This document shows, in pieces, positions 24,830-33,328 of a stretch of 64,000 nucleotides of DNA. A program made the translations under genes and the position numbers. The notes beneath the pieces are model-generated. The model was given only the letters and a program-made list of their open reading frames with translations, did not search any database and had not been told where the DNA came from. How positions within the stretch are numbered: position 1 is the first letter of the stretch; the number at the start of each line of letters is the position of its first letter. Source of the DNA: Pseudothauera nasutitermitis (GTDB lineage Bacteria > Pseudomonadota > Gammaproteobacteria > Burkholderiales > Rhodocyclaceae); assembly GCF_004801295.1 (NCBI RefSeq), contig NZ_SSOC01000006.1, positions 310,001 through 374,000 of the forward strand. The letters run 5' to 3'.

Positions 24830-25711
24830 ATGCAGATCATCCTCATCAGCGGCCTGTCCGGTTCCGGCAAGAGCGTGGCGCTCGACGTGCTCGAGGACGC
24901 CGGCTATTACGTGGTCGACAACCTGCCGGCAACGTTGCTGCCGCAGCTCATCGACAACCTGCGCGAAGCCGGCCGCGAGCGCGTGGCGGTGGCCGTGGAT
25001 GTGCGCTCCGGGGCCAGCATCGCCGCGCTGCCCGAGCAGGTCGCCAAGCTGCGCGGCATGGTCGACGACCTGCGCTTCATCTTCCTGGAGGCGCGCGACG
25101 ACGCGCTGATCGCGCGCTTCTCGGAAACCCGCCGGCGCCATCCGCTGGCCAGCGAGGAGGTTTCGCTGGAAGAGGCGATCCGCCGCGAGCGCGACCTGCT
25201 CGCGGAAATTGCCGAACTCGGCCACCGCGTCGATACCAGCGATCTGCGCGCCAACACCCTGCGTTCCTGGGTGAAGGACTTCGTGCGCATCGAGGCCACC
25301 GAGGGGCTGACCCTGATGTTCCAGTCCTTCGGCTTCAAGTACGGCATTCCGCTCGATGCCGATCTGGTGTTCGACGTGCGCTGCCTGCCCAATCCGCACT
25401 ACGACCCGCAGCTGCGCCCGCTCACCGGGCGCGACCAGCCGGTCATCGATTTCCTCGCTGCGCTGCCCGAAGTCGGCCGCATGGCCGAGGACATCCGCCG
25501 CTTCGTCGATGACTGGCTGCCCTGTTACGTGCGCGACAACCGCAGCTATCTGACCGTGGCGATCGGCTGCACCGGCGGCAAGCACCGCTCGGTGTATCTG
25601 GCCGAATGGCTGGCGGCGCGCTTCCGTGACCGCCTGCGCGTGCAGGTGCGCCACCGCACCGCCGCCGCGCGCGGCGAGGGTGGCGAGGGCGAGGCCCCCG
25701 GCCAGCTGTGA
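24830..25711 (+). CDS. rapZ: RNase adapter protein RapZ
   Basis: A 293-residue P-loop protein of the RapZ/YvcJ family. In enterobacteria RapZ binds the sRNA GlmZ and delivers it to RNase E to set GlmS levels; in other bacteria it links cell-wall precursor supply to gene expression. Motifs: Walker A GLSGSGKS at residues 8-15, [11 protein letters not shown], and the C-terminal [18 protein letters not shown] ligand-binding block. ATG 24830 gives the usual MQIILISG start; an ATG four codons upstream is possible and neither has a strong ribosome site. The neighbouring hprK/ptsN genes seen in many proteobacteria are absent here. The stop overlaps the next gene. Confidence 0.93.
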   Translation: MQIILISGLSGSGKSVALDVLEDAGYYVVDNLPATLLPQLIDNLREAGRERVAVAVDVRSGASIAALPEQVAKLRGMVDDLRFIFLEARDDALIARFSETRRRHPLASEEVSLEEAIRRERDLLAEIAELGHRVDTSDLRANTLRSWVKDFVRIEATEGLTLMFQSFGFKYGIPLDADLVFDVRCLPNPHYDPQLRPLTGRDQPVIDFLAALPEVGRMAEDIRRFVDDWLPCYVRDNRSYLTVAIGCTGGKHRSVYLAEWLAARFRDRLRVQVRHRTAAARGEGGEGEAPGQL

Positions 25712-26103
25712 GCGCACGGGCGGCGCTGGCCGACTGGTTGTCCCTGTTGCGCCCGGGCGACTGGCTGGTGATCGCCGCCGGGCTGCTGCTGTGTGCCTAT
25801 GCCGGTGCCACGCTGTGGCGCGGCGGCGCGCCGGACAAGGCGGTGATCCGCGCCGGCGGCGAGCTGTTCGGCGAGTATCCGCTGAGCGCGCGGCGCACCG
25901 TCGAGGTGCCGGGGCCGCTGGGCGTCACCCTGATCGAGATCGAACCCGGCCGCGCGCGCGTGGCCGCCGACCCGGGGCCGCGCCAGTACTGCGTGCGCCA
26001 GGGCTGGCTGACCCAGGCGGGCGCGGTGGCGATCTGCGCGCCCAACCAGGTCAGCCTGGGCTTGAGCGGGCGCGGAGGGCAGTATGACTCGCTCAACTAT
26101 TGA
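25708..26103 (+). CDS. NusG domain II-containing membrane-anchored protein
   Basis: A 131-residue protein starting at GTG 25708 in a GTGA overlap with rapZ. One membrane helix lies at about 20-36 ([17 protein letters not shown]). It is followed by a small beta domain of the NusG-domain-II type ([19 protein letters not shown] through [27 protein letters not shown]). In many bacteria this gene precedes a Gx-transporter gene and lies near flavin transferase or electron-transport genes. Its domain would face the periplasm. Function unknown. Confidence 0.82.
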   Translation: MSARAALADWLSLLRPGDWLVIAAGLLLCAYAGATLWRGGAPDKAVIRAGGELFGEYPLSARRTVEVPGPLGVTLIEIEPGRARVAADPGPRQYCVRQGWLTQAGAVAICAPNQVSLGLSGRGGQYDSLNY

Positions 26104-26605
26104 ACTGACGCCCACGGCGGAAGACCGCCGCATCGCCCGCCATGCGGCGGCGGCCATCGTGCTGACGGTGGCCGAGGCGGCCATTCCGCTGCCGCTGCCG
26201 GGGGTCAAGCCGGGGCTGGCCAACATCGTCACGCTGATCGTGCTGGCGCGCTGGGGGTGGCGCGAGGCGGCGTGGGTGGCGCTGCTGCGCGTGCTGGCCG
26301 GCAGCCTGCTGCTCGGCCAGTTCCTCGCGCCGGGCTTTTTCCTCAGCCTGTCCGGCGCGCTGGCCAGTCTGGTGGTGCTGGGGCTGGCCATGCATCTGCC
26401 GCGCCGCTGGTTCGGCCCGGTCAGCCTGTCGGTGTTCGCCGCGTTCGCGCATATCGGCGCGCAGCTGGTGGTGGCGCGGCTGTGGCTGGTGCCGCACGAC
26501 GGCGTGTTCTATCTCACCCCGGTGTTCGCCGGCGCGGCGGTGCTGTTCGGCGTGGTGAACGGCCTGATCGCCGCGCGCCTGCTGCGCGCTCTGTCGGCGC
26601 GCTGA
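26084..26605 (+). CDS. Gx transporter family membrane protein
   Basis: A 173-residue protein with about five membrane helices, belonging to the Gx transporter (heptaprenyl-diphosphate-synthase component I-like) family. It resembles ECF-type substrate-binding subunits. The segment IPLPLPGVKPGLANIVTLIVLARWGWREA near residues 35-65 is the family signature. It overlaps the NusG-II gene by 20 bases, and the pair is conserved together in proteobacteria. The transported substrate is not known. Confidence 0.85.
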   Translation: MTRSTIELTPTAEDRRIARHAAAAIVLTVAEAAIPLPLPGVKPGLANIVTLIVLARWGWREAAWVALLRVLAGSLLLGQFLAPGFFLSLSGALASLVVLGLAMHLPRRWFGPVSLSVFAAFAHIGAQLVVARLWLVPHDGVFYLTPVFAGAAVLFGVVNGLIAARLLRALSAR

Positions 26606-26692
26606 GCACTTGTCCGCGCGGGTGCTGCGGCGTCCCGGAACGACCGCCGGGCCGCCGCGTCCAACCGGCATCGGAATGCGGCGGGGTGGGGC

Positions 26693-26893
26693 ATGCGCGC
26701 TTGGTTGAGGGTGATCGTGACCGCGATCGCCTGGATCGTCGGAGTGTTGTTCGGCTTGTGGGCGGGGCTGGCGGTGGTGCGCGCGGCCGTACCGTCGTGC
26801 GCGCCGGCGGTGATCCACGCCGTGGCGGACGTTCAGCCGCCGCGCGCCGACTGCATGATCGCTTCGGGGATGCGACCGAGCGGCAATACCTGA
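26693..26893 (+). CDS. Possible small membrane peptide
   Basis: A 66-codon frame whose first half ([27 protein letters not shown]) would form a clean membrane helix. It overlaps the 3' end of the convergent cheB gene by 61 bases, lacks a good ribosome site, and its second half reads like antisense cheB. It may be only a chance frame. The rest of the 26606-26832 gap shows nothing. Confidence 0.2.
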   Translation: MRAWLRVIVTAIAWIVGVLFGLWAGLAVVRAAVPSCAPAVIHAVADVQPPRADCMIASGMRPSGNT

Positions 26894-27957
26894 GCGGCAC
26901 CGCCCAGGCGGATGGCTTCCTTGGGCATGCCGAAGACCACGCAGGTCGATTCGTCCTCGGCGATGGTGGGGGAGCCGGCGTCGAACATCTCCTTCAGGCC
27001 GCGTGCGCCATCGTCGCCCATGCCGGTCATGATGATCCCGGTGGCGTTGCGCCCGGCGAACTTGGCGCAGGAGCGGAACAGCACGTCCACCGACGGGCGG
27101 TGGCGATTCACCAGCGGGCCGTCGACCACTTCCACGGTGTATTGCGCGCCGCTGCGCGCGACCATCATGTGCTTGCCGCCGGGGGCGATCAGCGCGCGTC
27201 CGGGGATCACCCGGTCGCCGTGACGCGCCTCGCGCACCTCGATGGCGCACAGCGAGTTGAGGCGCTCGGCGAACATCGCGGTGAAGCGTTCCGGCATGTG
27301 CTGGACGATGACGATGGGCGGGGCGACCGCCGGCAGGCGGGTCAGTACGGCTTCCAGTGCCTGGGTGCCGCCGGTGGAGGTGCCGATGGCGACGAAGCGT
27401 TCGGTGGTGCGCACCATGCCGGCGCCGCTGCCCAGGCCGCCGCCCGGGCTGGCGGAGATGACCGCGTCGGCGCTGAGCTTGGGGCGCACGGCGGCCGCGC
27501 TGACGGCGGCCTGATTGGCGGCTGCCAGCCCGCCGCCGAGATGGCGGACGTTGGCGCGCGCGGCGGCCTTCACTGCCTGCACGATGTCGTTGGAGCTGTC
27601 CTCGAGGAACTGCTTGAGGCCCATGGTGGGCTTGGTGATGATCGACACCGCGCCGGCGGACAGCGCCTTCATCGCCGCGTCCGAACCGCGTTCGGCGAGC
27701 GAGGAGCAGATCACCACCGGGGTGGGGTGCTCGCTCATCACCTTGCGCAGGAAGGTCAGTCCGTCCATGCGCGGCATCTCGATGTCGAGCACGATCACGT
27801 CCGGCCACTGCTTCTTCATGTGCTCGAGGGCGAACAGCGGATCGGAGGCTGCGCCGATGACCTGGATGCTGGGGTCGGCGGCCAGCGCCTGCTTGACCAC
27901 CTGGCGCACCACGGCCGAATCGTCGACGATCATCACACGTATGGCGGGCACGTTCAT
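26833..27957 (-). CDS. cheB: Chemotaxis protein-glutamate methylesterase/deamidase
   Basis: A 374-residue CheB. The receiver domain (1-125) has Asp58 in [13 protein letters not shown]. The C-terminal methylesterase (about 185-370) has the Ser of IGTSTGGT, the His of [10 protein letters not shown] and the Asp of MTGMGDDGA. It removes methyl groups from receptors and deamidates Gln when phosphorylated by CheA, which gives adaptation. It is the last gene of the operon, its ATG overlapping the cheD stop by four bases; AAAGGAG precedes it. The linker is longer and more Ala-rich than in E. coli CheB. Confidence 0.96.
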   Translation of the reverse strand: MNVPAIRVMIVDDSAVVRQVVKQALAADPSIQVIGAASDPLFALEHMKKQWPDVIVLDIEMPRMDGLTFLRKVMSEHPTPVVICSSLAERGSDAAMKALSAGAVSIITKPTMGLKQFLEDSSNDIVQAVKAAARANVRHLGGGLAAANQAAVSAAAVRPKLSADAVISASPGGGLGSGAGMVRTTERFVAIGTSTGGTQALEAVLTRLPAVAPPIVIVQHMPERFTAMFAERLNSLCAIEVREARHGDRVIPGRALIAPGGKHMMVARSGAQYTVEVVDGPLVNRHRPSVDVLFRSCAKFAGRNATGIIMTGMGDDGARGLKEMFDAGSPTIAEDESTCVVFGMPKEAIRLGGAAQVLPLGRIPEAIMQSARGG

Positions 27958-28454
27958 TGTCTCCTTTGTTGTTGGGCACCTAGATCCTGGAAGGCGATCC
28001 AGGCGTCGCCGCTGCCGACGTCGAACACCAGCTTGCGGTGACCGTCGCCGCCGAGGTGTTCGGCGACGATGCGTATGCCGCGCTCGGCCAGCAGGCTGTG
28101 CGCGCTCAGGATGTTGCGCTGGCCGACGTCCAGCGCGGGCGTCGGTCGTGGTCGGGTGGGGAACATGTTGCCACCACCGAACACCTTTGCGCAGTAGTCG
28201 GCCGGGCGCGTGCCGTGGCGGGCGATCTCGCGGTCGAACAGGGCCATCGCCTCGTCGCCGTAGCGGCCGTCCAGCGGTTCCTCGGGGCGTCGGTTGCGCG
28301 CCGGCAGCATGAAGTGGCACATGCCGCCCAGCTTGCGCGCCGGGTGCCACAGGGTGATCGACACGCAGGAGCCGAGCAGCGTGCGGATGCGTGCCGGCGC
28401 GCTGCAGAAATGCAGGTCGCCGATGCCCAGGAAAATGTCCAGCGCGGCACGCAT
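27954..28454 (-). CDS. cheD: Chemoreceptor glutamine deamidase
   Basis: A 166-residue CheD. The catalytic Cys and His lie in [26 protein letters not shown], and the GGGNMFP segment is also conserved. CheD deamidates specific receptor Gln residues and often promotes receptor methylation. Its ATG shares one base with the cheR stop (TGATG) and its stop overlaps cheB, so cheR, cheD and cheB are coupled. Confidence 0.95.
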   Translation of the reverse strand: MRAALDIFLGIGDLHFCSAPARIRTLLGSCVSITLWHPARKLGGMCHFMLPARNRRPEEPLDGRYGDEAMALFDREIARHGTRPADYCAKVFGGGNMFPTRPRPTPALDVGQRNILSAHSLLAERGIRIVAEHLGGDGHRKLVFDVGSGDAWIAFQDLGAQQQRRQ

Positions 28455-29293
28455 CAGGGTTTCTTGTAGATGGTGGGGCGCACGGCGGCCAGGTGCTGCG
28501 GTTCGACGATACCGTTGAGGGTTTCGGAGTGGCCGACGATGAACCATCCGCCGGACTTCAGGCGGGAGAGCAGGTTGGTGACCACCTTGCGCTTGGTTTC
28601 CTGATCGAAATAGATCATCACGTTGCGCAGGAAGATCACGTCGAACGGGCCGATGGCCGGCGGTGCTTCGATCAGGTTCACCTGCATGAAATTGACCCGC
28701 TCGCGCAGCTCCTTGCCGACCAGGAAAGTGCCGGCCTGCTCGCGTACGCCCTTCAGACAGTACTTCTTCAGCAGCGCGGGCGGAATGCCGTCGATGCGTT
28801 CCATCGGGTAGTGGCCGCGGCGGGCGCGCTCCAGCACCTGGGTGGAAATGTCCGAAGCGGTGATCCGCCATGGGGCTTCGTTGAGCTGATCGGCCAGCAC
28901 CATCGCCAGGGTGTAGGGTTCCTCGCCGCTCGAGCAGGCCGCGCTCCACACCTCGAAGGGCGTGCCGCGCGGGCGTTTCGGCAGGATTTCCTGGCGCAGG
29001 AAGTCGAAGTGCTTGGGCTCGCGGAAGAAATAGGTTTCGTTGGTGGTCAGCAGATCCACCATGGTCTGCAGTTCGGCGGGGTCCCCACCGCCGGAAACCA
29101 GCCGGTAATACTCGGCAAAGCTGTCCAGCCCGCGCGCGCGCAGGCGTTTGGTCAGCCGGCCGACCAGCAGCACCTTCTTGGATGGTGCCAGATAGATGCC
29201 GGCAAGTTTGTAGAGCAGGGCCTGAAAGCGGCTGAATTCCTGATCGCTGATGCCGCTGTTGATGCTGCCGCCGTCGGCGGAGGGTGACTGCAT
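28454..29293 (-). CDS. cheR: Chemotaxis receptor methyltransferase
   Basis: A 279-residue SAM-dependent CheR. An N-terminal helical domain (residues 15-80) precedes the catalytic Rossmann domain, with [32 protein letters not shown] (SAM loop) and [14 protein letters not shown]. It methylates receptor glutamates. Both HAMP-containing MCPs of the operon end in FERF, resembling the NWETF pentapeptide that tethers CheR in enterobacteria. Confidence 0.96.
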   Translation of the reverse strand: MQSPSADGGSINSGISDQEFSRFQALLYKLAGIYLAPSKKVLLVGRLTKRLRARGLDSFAEYYRLVSGGGDPAELQTMVDLLTTNETYFFREPKHFDFLRQEILPKRPRGTPFEVWSAACSSGEEPYTLAMVLADQLNEAPWRITASDISTQVLERARRGHYPMERIDGIPPALLKKYCLKGVREQAGTFLVGKELRERVNFMQVNLIEAPPAIGPFDVIFLRNVMIYFDQETKRKVVTNLLSRLKSGGWFIVGHSETLNGIVEPQHLAAVRPTIYKKP

Positions 29294-29332
29294 GAAGGCT
29301 CCGGGAAGGTGTGCGAGGGGCGGCCGTCAGGC

Positions 29333-30937
29333 TCAGAAGCGCTCGAAAGCCGCCTCGTCCGCGCTTCGTGCCACCGGCTTTGCCCGCTTGGCCGCGCGCG
29401 CGTTTCCGGCGGGCTGCACCACCGGCACGGCATGGTGTTCTTCGATATGGAAGAACTGCATCAGGCTCTGCAGCTGTTCGGCCTGCGAGCCCATCTCCTC
29501 TGCGGTGGCGGCCAGCTCCTCGGAGGCCGAGGCGTTCTGCTGGGTGGCCTGGCTCAACTGGCCGACGGCCTGGTTGATCTGGGTGATGCCGCCGGCCTGC
29601 TCCTCGGAAGCCGAGGCGATCTCCTGCACCAGATCGGAGGTCTTGCGGATCGAGGGCACCATCTCGTCGAGCAGGTGGCCGGCCTTCTCGGCCATCTTCA
29701 CGCTGGAGCCGGCCAGTTCGCCGATCTCCTGGGCGGCCACCTGGCTGCGCTCGGCGAGCTTGCGCACCTCGGCGGCGACCACGGCGAAGCCTTTGCCGTG
29801 CTCGCCGGCGCGCGCAGCCTCGATGGCGGCGTTCAGCGCGAGCAGGTTGGTCTGGTAGGCGATGTCGTCGATGATGCCGATCTTGTCGGCGATGGATTTC
29901 ATCGCATCGACGGTTTCCTTGACGGCCTTGCCGCCGTCGGCGGCCTCGGTGGAGGCCTTGGCGGCGATGCCATCGGTGACGCGGGCGTTGTCGGTGTTCT
30001 GGTTGACGCTGGCGGTGGTCTGTTCCAGCGTGGAGGAGATTTCCTCGACGCTGGCGGCCTGCTCGGAGGCGCCCTGGGAGAGCGACTGGGCGGTGGCGGA
30101 GACCTGTTCGGAGGCGGAGGAGAGGTTGTCGGCGGCGCCGCGCACCTCGCCGATGATCTGCGAGAGGCGGCCGACCATGTCCTGCATGGCGGCGAGCAGC
30201 TGGCCGACCTCGTCGCGCGAGCGCACCTGCACGCGCACGCTCAGGTCGCCCTCGGCCAGGGCGTTGGCCACGCCCACCGCCTCGCCCAGCGGACGGGTGA
30301 TGGCACGCGTGATGAAGTAGGCGAAGGCCAGCGCCAGCAGCGCGGCGGCCAGCCCCAGCGCGGCGACGGTCAGGCGCGCCGAGTGGGCCTGCGCGGAAGC
30401 CTGCGCGCCGCTCTCGCTCATGCGTGCGGTTTCGTGTTCGATCAGCGCGTGCAGCGTGGCGATGTAGGCCGCCTGCGCCGGGCGCAGCTCGCGCACCAGC
30501 ACGTCGCCGGCCTCATCCAGGCGGCCGGCGTTGATCGCCTCGATGACCTTGCCGCGCGGGCCGCGATAGGCTGCGCGCGCGGTTTCCACCCGCTCCAGCA
30601 GGGCCTTGCCCTCGGGGCTGCTGACCTGGGCCTTCAGTCTGTCGAGGTTCTCGGTCACCGTCGCGCTGGTTGCCGACAGGGGCGCCAGCACGCCTGCGCG
30701 CTCCTCCGCGGTATCGGCCAGCACGGCATCGCGCAGGCCGTTGCCGGCCTGGTAGAGGCGGTCGATGACGGTGTTGGACCACACGGTCATCGGGAAGCGC
30801 TCGTTGACCGTGGTGTCGATCTCGTCGCCGAGCGCGCCGAGGCGCACAAAGCTGGTGAGGACGGTGAGCAGCAGCATCAGGATGACGATGCCGAAGGCCA
30901 GGGCGAGTTTGGCGCCGATACGCAGATTGCCGAACAT
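29333..30937 (-). CDS. Methyl-accepting chemotaxis protein 1
   Basis: A 534-residue chemoreceptor. A membrane helix lies at about 11-33, then a periplasmic four-helix-bundle sensor (4HB_MCP type, about 34-188), a second helix near 190-212, HAMP (213-265) and a long cytoplasmic coiled coil. The hairpin tip is [23 protein letters not shown]. The C-terminus ends AFERF. From HAMP to SLMQFF it is identical to the second receptor, while the sensor domains differ. The two probably form mixed arrays while detecting different ligands. The ligand is unknown. Confidence 0.94.
   Translation of the reverse strand: MFGNLRIGAKLALAFGIVILMLLLTVLTSFVRLGALGDEIDTTVNERFPMTVWSNTVIDRLYQAGNGLRDAVLADTAEERAGVLAPLSATSATVTENLDRLKAQVSSPEGKALLERVETARAAYRGPRGKVIEAINAGRLDEAGDVLVRELRPAQAAYIATLHALIEHETARMSESGAQASAQAHSARLTVAALGLAAALLALAFAYFITRAITRPLGEAVGVANALAEGDLSVRVQVRSRDEVGQLLAAMQDMVGRLSQIIGEVRGAADNLSSASEQVSATAQSLSQGASEQAASVEEISSTLEQTTASVNQNTDNARVTDGIAAKASTEAADGGKAVKETVDAMKSIADKIGIIDDIAYQTNLLALNAAIEAARAGEHGKGFAVVAAEVRKLAERSQVAAQEIGELAGSSVKMAEKAGHLLDEMVPSIRKTSDLVQEIASASEEQAGGITQINQAVGQLSQATQQNASASEELAATAEEMGSQAEQLQSLMQFFHIEEHHAVPVVQPAGNARAAKRAKPVARSADEAAFERF
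29449..30303. repeat. 855-bp direct repeat, copy 1 (MCP signalling domain)
   Basis: This block aligns without gaps to 31777-32631 (constant offset of 2328 bases). By eye there are about 11 differences, all at silent positions, while flanking sensor-encoding sequence is unrelated. This points to recent gene conversion or domain duplication between the two receptor genes. Confidence 0.9.
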
Positions 30938-30978
30938 GGATACGGAGTTGGGGAAGGGGGAAAGCGTTGGCGGAGGGC

Positions 30979-31554
30979 TCAGGCGCCGTGTTTGTCGTTG
31001 CCTTCTTCGGTGGGCAGGCGGGCGCCGACCAGCGCCAGTTGAGCCATTTCATCGACCGACAATACACGGTCGATGTTGAGGATGATGACGAACTTGCCGG
31101 CCACCTTGCCCATGCCCTGGATGAAATCGGCACGGATGCGCGCGCCGAACGACGGCGGCGGTTCGATCTCGCCGGGCGGAATCTCGAGCACTTCGTTGAC
31201 GCTGTCCACGACAATGCCGATGTCCTGGCGGATTTCCGCGTCGTCCACCACCTGCGCCATCTCCACGATGACGATGCAGGTGCGCCGGGCGACTTCGGTC
31301 TGCCGGCTGCCGAAGCGCGCCGACAGATCCACCACCGGCACCACCGCGCCGCGCAGGTTGATCACCCCGCGGATGAAGGCCGGCATCATCGGAATCTCGG
31401 TGAGCGTGCCGTACTCGATGATTTCCTTGATGTTGAGGATGCCGATGGCGAACACCTCGGCGTTCAGGGTGAAGGTGAGGTACTGCTGCGAGCCCTGGTC
31501 GCTGGTGGCGAATGCGAGCGGCGCGGCGGCCGGTTGTGCGACGACTTGTCCCAT
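30979..31554 (-). CDS. cheW: Chemotaxis coupling protein
   Basis: A 191-residue CheW. The SH3-like fold is seen in [44 protein letters not shown] (receptor/CheA-binding surface) and [15 protein letters not shown] 20-residue Ala-rich N-terminal extension and a charged C-terminal tail make it slightly longer than the E. coli protein. It links receptors to CheA. It lies between the two MCP genes that share a signalling domain. Confidence 0.95.
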   Translation of the reverse strand: MGQVVAQPAAAPLAFATSDQGSQQYLTFTLNAEVFAIGILNIKEIIEYGTLTEIPMMPAFIRGVINLRGAVVPVVDLSARFGSRQTEVARRTCIVIVEMAQVVDDAEIRQDIGIVVDSVNEVLEIPPGEIEPPPSFGARIRADFIQGMGKVAGKFVIILNIDRVLSVDEMAQLALVGARLPTEEGNDKHGA

Positions 31555-31570
31555 GTGCGTGCGCGTCCTG

Positions 31571-33268
31571 TCAGAAGCGTTCGAAATCCTGCTCGTTCAG
31601 CCCGGCGGGCACCTTTGGCAGTGGCTTGCCCGTCTTCGGCTGGGGCTTGCCACCGCCGCTGCGGCGGGCAGCGGGCGGCGGCGCCTCGGCAGCGGACGGG
31701 GGCGCCGGGCTGCGGGCCGGTGCGCGGGCCGTCACGGGAGTATGGCGGACATTCGTGGCTTCGTGCTCATCGACGCGGAAGAACTGCATCAGGCTCTGCA
31801 GTTGTTCGGCCTGCGAGCCCATCTCCTCTGCGGTGGCGGCCAGCTCCTCGGAGGCCGAGGCGTTCTGCTGGGTGGCCTGGCTCAACTGGCCGACGGCCTG
31901 GTTGATCTGGGTGATGCCGCCGGCCTGCTCCTCGGAAGCCGAGGCGATCTCCTGCACCAGATCGGAGGTCTTGCGGATCGAGGGCACCATCTCGTCGAGC
32001 AGGTGGCCGGCCTTCTCGGCCATCTTCACGCTGGAGCCGGCCAGTTCGCCGATCTCCTGGGCGGCCACCTGGCTGCGCTCGGCGAGCTTGCGCACCTCGG
32101 CGGCGACCACGGCGAAGCCCTTGCCGTGTTCGCCGGCGCGCGCAGCCTCGATGGCGGCGTTCAGCGCGAGCAGGTTGGTCTGGTAGGCGATGTCGTCGAT
32201 GATGCCGATCTTGTCGGCGATGGACTTCATCGCATCGACGGTTTCCTTGACGGCCTTGCCGCCGTCGGCGGCCTCGGTGGAGGCCTTGGCGGCGATGCCA
32301 TCGGTGACGCGGGCGTTGTCGGTGTTCTGGTTGACGCTGGCGGTGGTCTGTTCGAGCGTGGAAGAGATTTCCTCGACGCTGGCGGCCTGCTCGGAGGCGC
32401 CCTGGGAGAGCGACTGGGCGGTGGCGGAGACCTGCTCGGAGGCGGACGACAGGTTGTCGGCGGCGCCGCGCACCTCGCCGATGATCTGCGAGAGGCGGCC
32501 GACCATGTCCTGCATGGCGGCGAGCAACTGGCCGACCTCGTCGCGCGAGCGCACCTGCACGCGTACGCTCAGGTCGCCCTCGGCCAGGGCGTTGGCCACG
32601 CCCACCGCCTCGCCCAGCGGACGGGTGATGGAGCGCGCGATCAGCCAGGCCGAGCCGCCGGCCAGCAGGATGGCCAGCGCCGACAGGGCGATCATCAGCG
32701 TGCGCGAGGCCAGGGCGATCTCGCTGGCCTGGCGGCCTTCGCTTTCCATGATCTCGCCCTGGTAGTCGATGATCTGGTTGATGCCCTGCAGATAGGCTTC
32801 CTGGGCTCTCTGCATGTCGCCCAGCAGCAGGCTCAGCGCGGCCTCGGACTGGTGGTCGAGGATCAGCGTGTTGAGGCGGCCGATGGTGCTCACGTACTGC
32901 GTGCGCACTGCGGCCAGCTCGCGCAGCAGGGCCTGCCCGCGGTCGGTGTGGATGCTGTTCTGCAGGCGCTCCAGGTTTTCGTTGATGACCGGCGTGAGTT
33001 CGGCGGAGATGCGTGCGAGTTCGCGTTCGGAGGCCGCGCGGTCGTTCAGCAGCATGGCGTTGCGGGTGTATTGCGCGGCCAGGTTGATCTGGTCAAGCAC
33101 GTTGTTGGCCCACACCGTCTTCGGATAGCGGTCCGTGACGATCAGGTCGATTTCCTTGGACAGCGTGTTGAGACGCACGACGCTGATGGCCGCGATGACC
33201 ACCATCAGGGCGATGACGACCCCGAAGGCGATCGACAGGCGGGCGCCGATTTTCAGGTTGGTTAGCAC
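31571..33268 (-). CDS. Methyl-accepting chemotaxis protein 2
   Basis: A 565-residue chemoreceptor with the same plan as MCP 1: first helix near 12-30, periplasmic four-helix-bundle sensor, second helix near 190-212, HAMP and signalling coiled coil. The signalling part is identical to that of MCP 1; the sensor is not. It adds a C-terminal Pro/Ala-rich linker of about 60 residues ([20 protein letters not shown]) before ending EQDFERF. A long flexible linker with a terminal aromatic pentapeptide is the layout of CheR/CheB-tethering receptors. Confidence 0.94.
   Translation of the reverse strand: MLTNLKIGARLSIAFGVVIALMVVIAAISVVRLNTLSKEIDLIVTDRYPKTVWANNVLDQINLAAQYTRNAMLLNDRAASERELARISAELTPVINENLERLQNSIHTDRGQALLRELAAVRTQYVSTIGRLNTLILDHQSEAALSLLLGDMQRAQEAYLQGINQIIDYQGEIMESEGRQASEIALASRTLMIALSALAILLAGGSAWLIARSITRPLGEAVGVANALAEGDLSVRVQVRSRDEVGQLLAAMQDMVGRLSQIIGEVRGAADNLSSASEQVSATAQSLSQGASEQAASVEEISSTLEQTTASVNQNTDNARVTDGIAAKASTEAADGGKAVKETVDAMKSIADKIGIIDDIAYQTNLLALNAAIEAARAGEHGKGFAVVAAEVRKLAERSQVAAQEIGELAGSSVKMAEKAGHLLDEMVPSIRKTSDLVQEIASASEEQAGGITQINQAVGQLSQATQQNASASEELAATAEEMGSQAEQLQSLMQFFRVDEHEATNVRHTPVTARAPARSPAPPSAAEAPPPAARRSGGGKPQPKTGKPLPKVPAGLNEQDFERF
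31777..32631. repeat. 855-bp direct repeat, copy 2 (MCP signalling domain)
   Basis: Partner of the block at 29449-30303, with roughly 98.7 percent identity by eye and no gaps. Confidence 0.9.
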
Positions 33269-33328
33269 GGTGACTCCCTCACAAAAGATCGATCGGTTGC
33301 TGCTTGTTTTTTGGTTGTCTGTGGATGT

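Noticed and set aside
31073-33265. Long leucine/glycine-rich frame antisense to MCP 2
   Set aside because: It repeats as a nearly identical frame opposite MCP 1 only because the receptor genes share an 855-bp block.
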